NCBI GenBank assembly: GCA_051252515.1
Contig: JBPOFS010000001.1
Coordinates: forward strand, 558,001-622,000
Reading direction: 5' to 3'
DNA from: UBA5078 sp051252515
GTDB taxonomy: Bacteria; Pseudomonadota; Gammaproteobacteria; Pseudomonadales; Pseudohongiellaceae
DNA length: 64,000 bases
Shown here one piece after another: positions 34,692-42,735 of the stretch. Position numbers and translations under genes: made by a program. The notes beneath the pieces were generated by a model, which saw only the letters and a program-made list of their open reading frames with translations, was not told where the DNA came from and made no database searches. The stretch's first letter is position 1. Each line of letters opens with the position of its first letter.

Positions 34692-34797
34692 TGCATTCTC
34701 CCGATAAAACGCAAAATCCGGGTGAAAAAAAGCGGAATGAAACGACCGCTTCATTCCGCCTTTTTGTGAATCCCGTTATGTGCTCAGATATAAACAT
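34684..34797 (-). CDS. Candidate 37-codon leader peptide of carAB
   Basis: An ATG a few bases after the predicted transcription start opens a 37-codon frame that runs through the whole terminator hairpin and its U-tract and stops with TAA at 34684-34686, overlapping the carA TTG start. The layout resembles the E. coli pyrBI leader, where close coupling of ribosome and polymerase at U-rich sites relieves termination when UTP is low. There is no clear ribosome site before the ATG, so translation is uncertain. Confidence 0.4.
   Translation of the reverse strand: MFISEHITGFTKRRNEAVVSFRFFSPGFCVLSGECID
34723..34765 (-). terminator. Intrinsic terminator (probable attenuator) before carA
   Basis: GCGGAATGAA and TTCATTCCGC (34732-34741, 34750-34759) form a perfect 10-bp stem with an 8-base loop. 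On the minus strand it is followed by seven U residues (34731-34725), and a T-run on the other side makes it bidirectional. It lies between the strong promoter at 34809-34838 and carA, so carAB transcripts must read through it. It may also end dapB transcripts. Confidence 0.85.
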
Positions 34798-34808
34798 ACT
34801 GAGGCCGC

Positions 34809-34838
34809 ATTATACGCGAATGGGCCTTATCGTGTCTA
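34809..34838 (-). promoter_or_regulatory. Sigma70 promoter of carAB
   Basis: On the minus strand TAGACA (34838-34833) and a perfect TATAAT (34814-34809) are 18 bp apart, followed by a GCGGCC discriminator. Transcription would start near 34802, about 110 bases before the carA start, leaving room for the attenuator. The -35 box overlaps the dapB stop codon. Confidence 0.72.
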
Positions 34839-35651
34839 CGCAGTTTTTGCACCAAACAAAACATCATCGATGGAATATAAGCCAGCCGGGCGCGCCTCTA
34901 GCCATGCCGCGGCACGCACAGCGCCCTTAGCGAAAGTCATACGGCTGCTCGCTTTGTGAGTGATCTCTACTCGCTCACCTAGGCCCGCGAATATCACGGT
35001 ATGATCTCCGACGATATCCCCTGCCCGTACTGTGGCAAAGCCAATCGTATTACGAGCACGCTCCTCACCCATGCCCTCACGCCCATACACAGCGACATCT
35101 TTAAGATTACGCCCCAATGCATCGGCAACCACCTCACCCATGCGCAATGCGGTGCCTGATGGAGCATCTTTTTTATACCGGTGATGCGCCTCAACAATCT
35201 CGATATCCATGTCGTCCTCTGCCAAGACCCTTGCCGCCATATCGAGCAACTTCAAGCATAGATTGACGCCAACACTCATATTAGGTGCGAATACGACGGG
35301 AATTTTCTTAGCGGCCGTAGCAATGATCTGCTTCTCTTCGTCACTAAAACCAGTAGTCCCAATCACCATCGACTTATTATGGGCAACGCAGAACTCAAGA
35401 TGTGCCAAAGTTGCCGCGCAAGACGTAAAGTCTATCAAGACATCAAATTGCTCTGACACAGCGTCCAACGTCGACACTGAAGGAATACTCAGCGCAGAAA
35501 TGCCTGCCAACAGACCGAGATCCACCCCTAAGGCTGGGTCATCCGCCAGCACAGTGCCCACCGTGACCTCCAAGTTGGCATCACTGCTAGCCACGGCCTC
35601 GATTAATGTCCTACCCATTCTTCCGGCTGCGCCGGCAATCGCCACTCTCAT
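34836..35651 (-). CDS. dapB: 4-hydroxy-tetrahydrodipicolinate reductase
   Basis: The 271-residue enzyme has the N-terminal dinucleotide motif VAIAGAAGRMGRTL, the IGTTGFS segment, and the substrate loop EAHHRYKKDAPSGTAL with catalytic His and Lys. It reduces hydroxytetrahydrodipicolinate with NAD(P)H in the lysine and diaminopimelate pathway. Two Met codons are adjacent; the second (35651) has the better AGGA spacing. A TATAAT-like box lies 35 bp upstream. dapB before carA is the usual order, although dnaJ, often upstream, is not here; an ECF sigma factor gene is divergent instead. Confidence 0.97.
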   Translation of the reverse strand: MRVAIAGAAGRMGRTLIEAVASSDANLEVTVGTVLADDPALGVDLGLLAGISALSIPSVSTLDAVSEQFDVLIDFTSCAATLAHLEFCVAHNKSMVIGTTGFSDEEKQIIATAAKKIPVVFAPNMSVGVNLCLKLLDMAARVLAEDDMDIEIVEAHHRYKKDAPSGTALRMGEVVADALGRNLKDVAVYGREGMGEERARNTIGFATVRAGDIVGDHTVIFAGLGERVEITHKASSRMTFAKGAVRAAAWLEARPAGLYSIDDVLFGAKTA

Positions 35652-35685
35652 CATTGTCCTACCCTACTGATCTCTCGGGATGCGG

Positions 35686-35691
35686 ATTATA
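35686..35691 (-). promoter_or_regulatory. Possible -10 box of dapB
   Basis: A perfect TATAAT on the minus strand lies 35 bp before the dapB start. No convincing -35 hexamer is present at 16-18 bp, so an activator or a weak promoter is implied. The rest of the 258-bp gap to the sigma factor gene (35652-35909) holds no gene that could be supported. Confidence 0.4.
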
Positions 35692-35909
35692 GCCTTGTGC
35701 CCGCCCTACGGCCAAAACTATCCTGCCCGACAACAGGACGAAGCTCGAAATTCCCCGCCACAAGAACACCAAACCCCAAATGACTTGCCGCTCAAGACGT
35801 TATTCGTCAAACTCGACACCCTTAACGCAGAGTTTCAGCGGGGTTATTGCTGCCCAATCTTTGCTAATTCAACATCCATCAGCAATGCAATCTGGTTCAA
35901 CGAAACGAA

Positions 35910-36461
35910 ATGAGCGAAACACCGGTCTTGGACGATATAGCAAAGCGGAAACGCTATCAGATAATGGTAGACGCCTTATACCAGGACGTATATCGCTATG
36001 CTTATTGGCTCTGTAAAAACGGCGCTCTAGCAGAAGACCTAGTACAGGAAACTTTTTTGCGCGCTTGGCGGTCTTTAGACAGCCTGCAGAACGATAAAGC
36101 CGCAAAAGCTTGGTTATTTACGATTTTACGCCGCGAGAACGCACGCCTCTATGAGCGCTATCGCCCGGATATAGTCGATATTGAAGACCAAACAATTGCG
36201 GACTCCTTTGATAATGAGCCGGATCAACGCATGGATCGCAAGCTCCTGCATGACGCCATTGAATCTTTGGACAAGGATTATAGAGAACCCCTCCTCCTGC
36301 AAGTCATTGGAGGGTTTAGTGGAAAGGAAATCGCCGAAATCTTAAATCTGAACAACAACACCGTCATGACTCGTCTTTTTAGAGCGAGAGGAAAGTTAAA
36401 GCATGTCTTCTTTCCCGATGGTGAGCCAGACAAAGCACTCGACGAACCACAATATGAATAG
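35910..36461 (+). CDS. RpoE-like ECF RNA polymerase sigma factor
   Basis: The 183-residue protein has sigma region 2 (DALYQDVYRYAYWLCKNGAL, then DLVQETFLRAWRSL at about 43-56) and region 4 (LDKDYREPLLLQVIGGFSG and AEILNLNNNTVMTRLFRARG). It lacks region 3, as extracytoplasmic-function sigma factors do. It would direct RNA polymerase to a small stress regulon. The next gene, 72 bp downstream, encodes a DUF3379 membrane protein, the usual partner of this ECF group. The Shine-Dalgarno sequence is weak. Confidence 0.93.
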   Translation: MSETPVLDDIAKRKRYQIMVDALYQDVYRYAYWLCKNGALAEDLVQETFLRAWRSLDSLQNDKAAKAWLFTILRRENARLYERYRPDIVDIEDQTIADSFDNEPDQRMDRKLLHDAIESLDKDYREPLLLQVIGGFSGKEIAEILNLNNNTVMTRLFRARGKLKHVFFPDGEPDKALDEPQYE

Positions 36462-36533
36462 GGCGCTGAATGCAGCCAACCCATTTAATATCCACAGTAA
36501 AAGGGCAAACACCCTTAAAAGAGTCCAACATCA

Positions 36534-37277
36534 ATGGATGACTTAGAATTTAGAAAACGCGCTTACGCTGACCCAAACGATCAAACGCCAGAGTTCCTCG
36601 CGGCAGCGAACGCGACTCCTGAGCGCTTACGTTTACTAGAACAACTCCAAGCACTCGACGCACGTGTGCTTGCGGCTGCCAATTCAGTCGCGATTCCGGA
36701 AGGTTTGGCCGCCAAACTCAAGGCCGTTGATTCCAATGTGGCAAGCATCACACCAAGGCACACGGGCGCAAAACGCTATTTCGCCATTGCGGCAAGCCTT
36801 GTTGTCGCTTTTGGGCTGGCACTGTCCCCAGGACTGTTCACTGCTCGGCCTAATGCCGCCGACATCCAGTTCCACGACGATGTCATCGGGCACGTCAGAA
36901 GTGAAGTTGCTCGATTTGACCTAACACGCGACGATGTCAGCTTATCGCATATCAATAGTGTGCTCGAACGCGAAGCTGGTGGTCACTTACGTGAAAACGA
37001 GCTGATCAAGCAAATGCATATCAAGTTCGCGAACGGCTGCAATATCGCTCGTAGCGGACGCGGTGCCCATATCGTATTAGATGGCACTAAAGGATCGATC
37101 TCTGTCATGGTGGTACACAACTCTCCTGTGAGCACCACTCTGGACGTGAATGACTCACGCTTCACAGGCAAGATCATTCCTTTTGGGGAAGGCAACTTAA
37201 TCATTGTGGGGGAAAAAGATGAACCTCTTGATACCTACGAAGCAATGATCGCAGAAGCATTCGAGTGGTCCATCTAA
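36534..37277 (+). CDS. DUF3379 family protein, probable anti-sigma partner
   Basis: The 247-residue protein has a cytoplasmic N-terminal part (about 1-80) starting MDDLEFRKRAYADPNDQTPEF, one membrane segment (about 82-100, YFAIAASLVVAFGLALSPG) and a periplasmic domain with NGCNIARSGRGAHIVLDGT and a late GEGNLIIVGEKDEPLDTYE. This matches DUF3379 proteins, which are encoded after ECF sigma genes. The single-span layout suits a membrane anti-sigma factor or sensor, but no ZAS zinc motif (HxxxCxxC) was seen. Anti-sigma activity is inferred from context. Confidence 0.82.
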   Translation: MDDLEFRKRAYADPNDQTPEFLAAANATPERLRLLEQLQALDARVLAAANSVAIPEGLAAKLKAVDSNVASITPRHTGAKRYFAIAASLVVAFGLALSPGLFTARPNAADIQFHDDVIGHVRSEVARFDLTRDDVSLSHINSVLEREAGGHLRENELIKQMHIKFANGCNIARSGRGAHIVLDGTKGSISVMVVHNSPVSTTLDVNDSRFTGKIIPFGEGNLIIVGEKDEPLDTYEAMIAEAFEWSI

Positions 37278-37288
37278 GTCACAGCAAA

Positions 37289-37314
37289 GGCGCAGACTAA
37301 AATTGCTCTGCGCC
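37289..37314. terminator. Hairpin between DUF3379 and acyl-CoA dehydrogenase genes
   Basis: GGCGCAGA (37289-37296) and TCTGCGCC (37307-37314) pair perfectly with a 10-base loop between convergent genes. The right arm lies inside the 3' end of the acyl-CoA dehydrogenase gene. Only three T residues follow on the minus strand, so termination would be modest. Confidence 0.4.
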
Positions 37315-39090
37315 TAAAGCCATCAACACGTCACTTCCCCCTTTAATCTCCAACTCCAATGCCTGCAATTCAGGCAAGCGTCGCTGCAAGAAAAAGTGCG
37401 CGGTTTTCAGTTTTGCATCGTAAAAGCTGGCATCACCAGTATTCGCCGCCAATCCTTTTTGCGCGGCCTCAACCATGCGCGCCCACATAAACGTATAGAG
37501 CACCAGGCTTACTAAACGTAAATAAGGCACCGATGCCGCGCCGATTTCATTCGCATCAATGGCAGCAGCCTCTTTCATCCAGGCGCTAACGCCTGTCAAC
37601 GTTTGCATTGCCGACACCAACGCCTCAATAAATGGCGCAAGCGCTGAGTCTACTTGCTTCGCGCCAATGTACTCTTCGATCTCCAATGTCAGGCACTCTA
37701 ACAAGCCATCACGATCGCGCACCATTTTTCGTCCGGCGAGATCCAGTGCTTGAATACCATTAGTGCCTTCGTAGATCTGTGCAATGCGCGCATCACGCAC
37801 GTTCTGCTCCAGCCCCCACTCTCGCACATAACCATGCCCACCCAACACCTGCTGAGCCAACACGCAGCCTTCAAACCCTCTATCAGAAAAAGACGCCTTG
37901 GCGACGGGGGTCAGAAAAGCGACCAGTTTCGCCGCACGCTCGCGCACTTGGGCATCACTATGAAAGTGAGCCGTATCTAATTGACTGGCGGCATACACAG
38001 CTAAGGCCCTGCCAGCCTCCACATCAGCCCGCACAGTCAACAGCATGCGCCTGACATCCGCATGAACGATAATCGGATCGGCGACCGCGTCCTTATTAAG
38101 CGCCCCCTCTGCCGCGCGGCCCTGAACGCGATCACGCGCGTAGTCCGCTGCCACTTGATAGGAACTATTGGCAAGTCCAAGCCCTTGCAAGCCAATTGAG
38201 AGACGCTCGTAGTTCATCATCGTAAACATATACTGCAGACCTTTATTGGCCTCGCCAACAATAAAGCCTTTCGCGCCATCAAAGTTCATCACACAAGTGG
38301 CGGACCCTTTTATGCCCATCTTGTGTTCAATAGCGCCGCAAGTCACTTGATTATCAACACTCGCTTGCCCACCTTCATCATCCAACTGTCGCGGCACTAC
38401 AAATAGAGAAATCCCCTTGGGACCAGAAGGGGAGTCAGGCAGTTTTGCCAACACTAAGTGAATAATATTTTCACATAAGTCGTGGTCGCCTCCCGTGATA
38501 AATATTTTCGTGCCAGTGACTTCGTAACTGCCGTCGTTTTGAGGGACCGCGCGGGTTTTAATAATCCCAAGATCAGTCCCGGCATGAGGCTCAGTCAAAC
38601 ACATAGTGCCCGCCCACTGACCGCTATACAGCTTGGGAAGATAGGCTTTCTTCATCTCCTCACTCGCGTGTCGAGCAAGCGCAAGACTCGCACCGGCACT
38701 TAAAATTGGGTAGAGCGCAAATGAAGAGTTCGAAGCCATCACCATCTCTTCAAATAAAACCGCAAGCACCTTTGGCATCCCTTGACCGCCATACTCGGCG
38801 TCGCCAGAAAGCCCGACCCAGCCCCCTTGTGCAAATGCCTTATAAGCTTCTGTAAATCCTTTGGGCGTCAGCACTTTGCCATTCTCTAAACGGCAGCCTT
38901 CTTCATCTCCATTGCGATTAATAGGCGCGAGTATTTCCTCGGAAACCTTAGCGGCACTCTCGAGCACTGCATCCATTAGCTCCCGATTAATCTCCTCAGT
39001 GCCCTGCATTGAAGCCAGCAAGGTCTGTGCATCCTGCACCTCATGCAGAATGAATTGCATATCCTTTAAAGGTGCTCGATAAGCGGCCAT
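37297..39090 (-). CDS. Acyl-CoA dehydrogenase with C-terminal extension (DmdC/FadE5-like)
   Basis: The 597-residue flavoprotein begins MAAYRAPLKDMQFILHEV, the usual start of the long acyl-CoA dehydrogenase subgroup. It contains the FAD and substrate signatures MCLTEPHAGTDLG, MGIKGSATCVMNFDG and QVLGGHGYVREWGLEQNVRD, and YEGTNGIQALDLAGRKM. A C-terminal acyl-CoA dehydrogenase-like domain follows (about 465-590). It oxidises a fatty acyl-CoA or, in the DmdC branch, methylthiopropanoyl-CoA; the sequence alone does not separate these. GGGGGA precedes the ATG at 39090. No other beta-oxidation or dmd gene is adjacent. Confidence 0.93.
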   Translation of the reverse strand: MAAYRAPLKDMQFILHEVQDAQTLLASMQGTEEINRELMDAVLESAAKVSEEILAPINRNGDEEGCRLENGKVLTPKGFTEAYKAFAQGGWVGLSGDAEYGGQGMPKVLAVLFEEMVMASNSSFALYPILSAGASLALARHASEEMKKAYLPKLYSGQWAGTMCLTEPHAGTDLGIIKTRAVPQNDGSYEVTGTKIFITGGDHDLCENIIHLVLAKLPDSPSGPKGISLFVVPRQLDDEGGQASVDNQVTCGAIEHKMGIKGSATCVMNFDGAKGFIVGEANKGLQYMFTMMNYERLSIGLQGLGLANSSYQVAADYARDRVQGRAAEGALNKDAVADPIIVHADVRRMLLTVRADVEAGRALAVYAASQLDTAHFHSDAQVRERAAKLVAFLTPVAKASFSDRGFEGCVLAQQVLGGHGYVREWGLEQNVRDARIAQIYEGTNGIQALDLAGRKMVRDRDGLLECLTLEIEEYIGAKQVDSALAPFIEALVSAMQTLTGVSAWMKEAAAIDANEIGAASVPYLRLVSLVLYTFMWARMVEAAQKGLAANTGDASFYDAKLKTAHFFLQRRLPELQALELEIKGGSDVLMALGAEQF

Positions 39091-39251
39091 ACATATCCCC
39101 CGATAATGATGTACTGCATTCGATAATCGAATGCCTATAGAACGTGGATGAGCCGACACTGCGCTCACATTAGCTTTTACTACTATACTCAAGAAACTTG
39201 GTTATTGGCTTCTTATTCGCGCAGTTTTGCAAATTCACGAAAGACTCAACA

Positions 39252-39965
39252 ATGTTCTGCAACCACGCTAGCGCCAGCTGCCTTCTTTGTGGCTGCCCCA
39301 CTGATCCACACGCAGCGCTGTGCAAAGCCTGCCTACTCGAACTCCCCTATCTCGACCAGCCTTGCAGGCGCTGCGGCCTCGAGCTCGGCCTAGACGCACA
39401 CAATCAGCACTATTGCGAACAATGTCTTTTAGAACCCCCCTTTTTTGATTATTGCCTTGCGCTCGGCCGCTATGAATACCCACTACAAGAACTCATCACT
39501 CGATTCAAATTCAACGCTAAGCTTTGTGCCGGTCGGGCGCTGAGCTTAGCGCTAGCGCAAGAGAAAGGGTTTGCAATGCGACAAGACCCACCGGATGCCT
39601 TGCTTCCGGTTCCGCTACACACGCAAAGAATTCGTCATCGCGGATTCAATCAAAGCATTGTCATAGCACAAGCGCTTGCCAAACCTTTAGGGGGAATTCC
39701 CGTATTGCGCCAATACTGCCAACGCCAACGGGCAACATCGACTCAACGAGGTTTAAGCGCTTCTGAGCGTGCCACCAATTTAAGGGATGCCTTTGTCATT
39801 TCACAGCCGAACGAGCGATGGCAACACATCGCTATAGTGGATGATGTCGTCACAACGAAATCGACAGTCAATGCCATTGCACAACTGCTCAAAAACAAAG
39901 GAGTCAAAAAGGTAGGGGTGATTTGTCTAGCGAGGGTTAGCGAAGCGCCTAGAACTGATACTTAA
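39252..39965 (+). CDS. comF: ComF family protein, phosphoribosyltransferase-like
   Basis: The 237-residue protein has four CxxC pairs in the first 58 residues (CLLC, CKAC, CRRC, CEQC), which probably form two zinc ribbons. A phosphoribosyltransferase fold follows, with the PRPP loop IAIVDDVVTTKSTVNA at about 195-210. ComF/GntX proteins act in DNA uptake or in DNA use as nutrient. Met at 39252 was chosen near the first Cys; the frame is open further upstream. The 3' end overlaps that of the convergent mini-barrel gene by 17 bp. The type IV pilus genes in this window make natural competence conceivable. Confidence 0.9.
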   Translation: MFCNHASASCLLCGCPTDPHAALCKACLLELPYLDQPCRRCGLELGLDAHNQHYCEQCLLEPPFFDYCLALGRYEYPLQELITRFKFNAKLCAGRALSLALAQEKGFAMRQDPPDALLPVPLHTQRIRHRGFNQSIVIAQALAKPLGGIPVLRQYCQRQRATSTQRGLSASERATNLRDAFVISQPNERWQHIAIVDDVVTTKSTVNAIAQLLKNKGVKKVGVICLARVSEAPRTDT

Positions 39966-40854
39966 TAGAGCCATAAGCGACTCGACCTTGCGGCTCGATA
40001 GTAGCGGCTGGGGTTGGAAGCAATTGATCAGGACGAGCATCAAATAAGTTACGCACCCCTACTGAGAACACTGCCTGCCCTTGCTTGCCGGTTTTCATAT
40101 TGTAACCGTACTGAAGATCTAAAGTAGTTAAGTTGCCCACAAGCTCATTGAGCTGCTCTAAGTTTAATTTGCCAATCTCTTCAAACGAGTCGAAGTAATG
40201 GGTGACCGCACTCGCTGTATGCTGCCCAACCTGCCAAGTCAGCATCAAACTACTTTGCAGCTCTGAGCCTTTTGGCAGCAGCGTGGCATCGGTAATTGGC
40301 GGCAAAGCGTTATCGAGCAAATTTCCCGTTTTCGCGGTGTCGTATAAATAGGTCGCTTTTGTACTAACTATGAATTGCCCGAATTTTGGCGATTCCCACA
40401 CATAAGAGGCGCTAAGGTCTATTCCTTTTGCGAGCTCGCCCGGATTGACCGTTGCCTTTACTGAGGGCGCTTCCAATAAACCTGCATATAAGTTTGAATC
40501 ATCGATAAACAAGTTTGTCGTAACATCTTGCGCACCCGCTAATAAGGAAAGCTCTGGCACCGAAGTGGCTGTGACGAAAGGCGTGTCAGCACTAGCCTGC
40601 CAAGCATCTGCGTGCAGACTCAAACCTTTAGTAGGCGAAAATACCGAACCAAGGTTCACATCGTTTTGAGTTTCACCACTAAATGGCGCTTGAACAGCTT
40701 TGCCGCCGAAGTTGAAATAGGCGACAGCTCTATCGAAGAAGGAGAGTTTTTCGGCATCTAATTGAGCAGATTCTTGGGCGGAGGCAGGCACAGCAACCAT
40801 AGCAGCGCATAATGCCGCTAATAATAAGCTTTTGCCACGATGTGATTGACGCAC
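39949..40854 (-). CDS. Short TonB-receptor-like outer-membrane barrel without plug
   Basis: The 301-residue protein has a clear signal peptide (MRQSHRGKSLLLAALCAAMV, cleavage near ASA-QES, about 26). Its C-terminal half resembles the last strands of TonB-dependent receptors: LDLQYGYNMKTGKQGQAVFS, VGVRNLFDARPDQL and the terminal GRVAYGSIKYQF ending in Phe. No TonB box or plug domain is present, and there is no upstream frame that could supply one, so it is not a simple frameshift. It may be a small stand-alone barrel, a remnant that kept export signals, or a fusion after deletion. Neighbours (comF, folK) give no functional hint. Confidence 0.6.
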   Translation of the reverse strand: MRQSHRGKSLLLAALCAAMVAVPASAQESAQLDAEKLSFFDRAVAYFNFGGKAVQAPFSGETQNDVNLGSVFSPTKGLSLHADAWQASADTPFVTATSVPELSLLAGAQDVTTNLFIDDSNLYAGLLEAPSVKATVNPGELAKGIDLSASYVWESPKFGQFIVSTKATYLYDTAKTGNLLDNALPPITDATLLPKGSELQSSLMLTWQVGQHTASAVTHYFDSFEEIGKLNLEQLNELVGNLTTLDLQYGYNMKTGKQGQAVFSVGVRNLFDARPDQLLPTPAATIEPQGRVAYGSIKYQF

Positions 40855-40992
40855 ATTTGCCCCTTGAATCAGTCATTTTCCTGCCATTTTGGCCATCGCT
40901 TCTGATTTTTGGCCAGAAACACCTAGGCTGCACTCTTTTGGCGCTATACAGGATTGCTTAGTATACACAGCGAATTGGAAACTTACAGATGG

Positions 40993-41562
40993 CTAAGCAT
41001 TATTTCCTACTTTTCTAAGCCCTTGTTCTGCCAAGCTGTGGGCCAGTTCACTCAAGCGCAACAATGTCCCGGGCACACGATAGTCTGGCGATATCTCCAA
41101 AAGCGGAAAAACTACAAACGCTCGCTGGTGTAATCGAGGGTGAGGCAATGTCAAAACCTCGTCGCTACGAACCGTTTCACCGTAGCTTAGAAGATCCAGG
41201 TCCAAGGTCCGCGGCGCATTGCGCTGACCTGTACGAAGACGTCCAAATTCGAGTTCGATGTCCTGTAACGCCCTTAATAGGGTAAGGGGGTCGGAAATTC
41301 GTGGAGCCAATACCGCGACGGCATTGATAAATAAGGGAGAGCCAGGGGGACAATCAATAGGCTGGGACTCCCACAGTGAAGACACCCCGATTGGTGAGGC
41401 GCTCAACGATTTGAGCGCCTCAAAAGCTTGTTCGAGGATCTGCTGTGGGTTTGTCGAATCAGAGCCTAAATTAGAACCGATACCGATGTACGCCAATGGC
41501 TGACCATCGAGCGCCGAGATATCCGTCAATTTAGCCTTGATGATATTGCTGTGAAAGCTCAT
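40993..41562 (-). CDS. folK: Hydroxymethyldihydropterin pyrophosphokinase
   Basis: The product contains the whole HPPK domain: AYIGIGSNLGSDS at the start, SSLWESQPIDCPPGSPLFIN, ELEFGRLRTGQRNAPRTLDL with the Arg-rich loop, and DLDLLSYGE. It transfers pyrophosphate from ATP to hydroxymethyldihydropterin in folate synthesis, feeding FolP. The start is unsure: ATG 41562 overlaps the hemE end by 32 bp and adds about 22 residues before the domain, while TTG 41496 would give a family-length protein just after hemE. Neither has a strong ribosome site. Both hemE and folK read on the minus strand, so they are probably co-transcribed. Confidence 0.92.
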   Translation of the reverse strand: MSFHSNIIKAKLTDISALDGQPLAYIGIGSNLGSDSTNPQQILEQAFEALKSLSASPIGVSSLWESQPIDCPPGSPLFINAVAVLAPRISDPLTLLRALQDIELEFGRLRTGQRNAPRTLDLDLLSYGETVRSDEVLTLPHPRLHQRAFVVFPLLEISPDYRVPGTLLRLSELAHSLAEQGLRKVGNNA

Positions 41563-42598
41563 GCACTGACTCAACAAACACAGAGACGTTAGCCGGATCA
41601 ACATCTGGGGTAATACCATGCCCTAGATTGAATACGTGCCCAGGGCCTTGACCATAATCACGCAAAATACGATCGACTTCCGCGCGGATGCTTTTGCCGG
41701 AGGCGTAAAGAATCGTAGGGTCCATATTGCCTTGCAACGATACCTTGTCACCAATACGCGCTCGGGCTCTACCGATATCGATCGTCCAATCCAGACCGAC
41801 GCTATCGCATCCAGACGCGGCAATATCTTCCAACCAAAGCCCACCGTTCTTCGTAAAGAGAATAACAGGCACTTTTCGCCCATCGGCCTCTTTCGTTAAG
41901 CCCGCTACAATTTTTTGCATATAAGCCAAGGAGAATTCTCGGTAGGCATGAGTGGAAAGTACACCACCCCAAGTATCAAAAATTTGCACGACCTGTGCGC
42001 CTGCTGCAATTTGCGCGTTCAGATAATCGATCACGGCACGAGTGAGTTTTTCAAGCAACAGGTGCATGGCTTCAGGATGGTTGAACATGAAGGCTTTGGC
42101 GTTGCGGAAATCTTTGCTGCCACTGCCCTCGATCATGTAAGTCGCCAAAGTCCAAGGGCTTCCAGAGAAGCCAATCAATGGCACAGAGCCATTAAGCTCG
42201 CGGCGTATCACTGACACAGCATCTGTCACATAGGATAGATCTTTGGCTGTGTTCAACTCCGGCAGCTGGTCCACATCTTTTTCACTGCGCACCACTTTAC
42301 GAAAGCGCGGTCCTTCACCCTCACTGAAATAAAGGCCCTGCCCCATGGCATCAGGGATAGTGAGAATATCTGAGAACAAAATAGCGGCATCCATCGCATA
42401 GCGACGCAGTGGCTGCATAGTCACTTCACACGCAAGCTCAGAATTACGGCAAAGGCTCATGAAGTCACCAGCTTGTTTGCGGGTTGCTCGATACTCTGGC
42501 AGGTAGCGTCCAGCTTGACGCATCATCCATACAGGAGTCATGTCCACTTTTTCGCCCGCTAGGGCTCGCAAAAATCGGTCGTTCTTCAATGCAGTCAA
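41531..42598 (-). CDS. hemE: Uroporphyrinogen decarboxylase
   Basis: The 355-residue enzyme shows the N-terminal signature TPVWMMRQAGRYLPEYRATR, the conserved FSDILTIPDAMGQGL segment and GFSGSPWTLATYMIEG. It decarboxylates uroporphyrinogen III to coproporphyrinogen III in haem synthesis. TTG at 42598 is preferred: AGGAG is six bases away and the protein then starts like the family (xTALKND); a GTG one codon upstream is too close to the ribosome site. hemE near damX-aroB-aroK is the Pseudomonas order, though gltBD, usually between, is missing here. Confidence 0.97.
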   Translation of the reverse strand: MTALKNDRFLRALAGEKVDMTPVWMMRQAGRYLPEYRATRKQAGDFMSLCRNSELACEVTMQPLRRYAMDAAILFSDILTIPDAMGQGLYFSEGEGPRFRKVVRSEKDVDQLPELNTAKDLSYVTDAVSVIRRELNGSVPLIGFSGSPWTLATYMIEGSGSKDFRNAKAFMFNHPEAMHLLLEKLTRAVIDYLNAQIAAGAQVVQIFDTWGGVLSTHAYREFSLAYMQKIVAGLTKEADGRKVPVILFTKNGGLWLEDIAASGCDSVGLDWTIDIGRARARIGDKVSLQGNMDPTILYASGKSIRAEVDRILRDYGQGPGHVFNLGHGITPDVDPANVSVFVESVHELSQQYHQG

Positions 42599-42735
42599 CA
42601 CAAACTCCTCATACTTTAGAGCGATAATAAATCCGTTATGACATCACCACTTTGACTTACCATAAGGCATAGGATGATGGATCAAATGGCGGGACATTCT
42701 ACACAGGCACTTGCAGCAGAACAAACTGTCAGGGC

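Noticed and set aside
35680..35913. 77-codon open frame before the ECF sigma gene
   Set aside because: Composition is not protein-like, no ribosome site was seen, and it overlaps the sigma start; it is probably chance.
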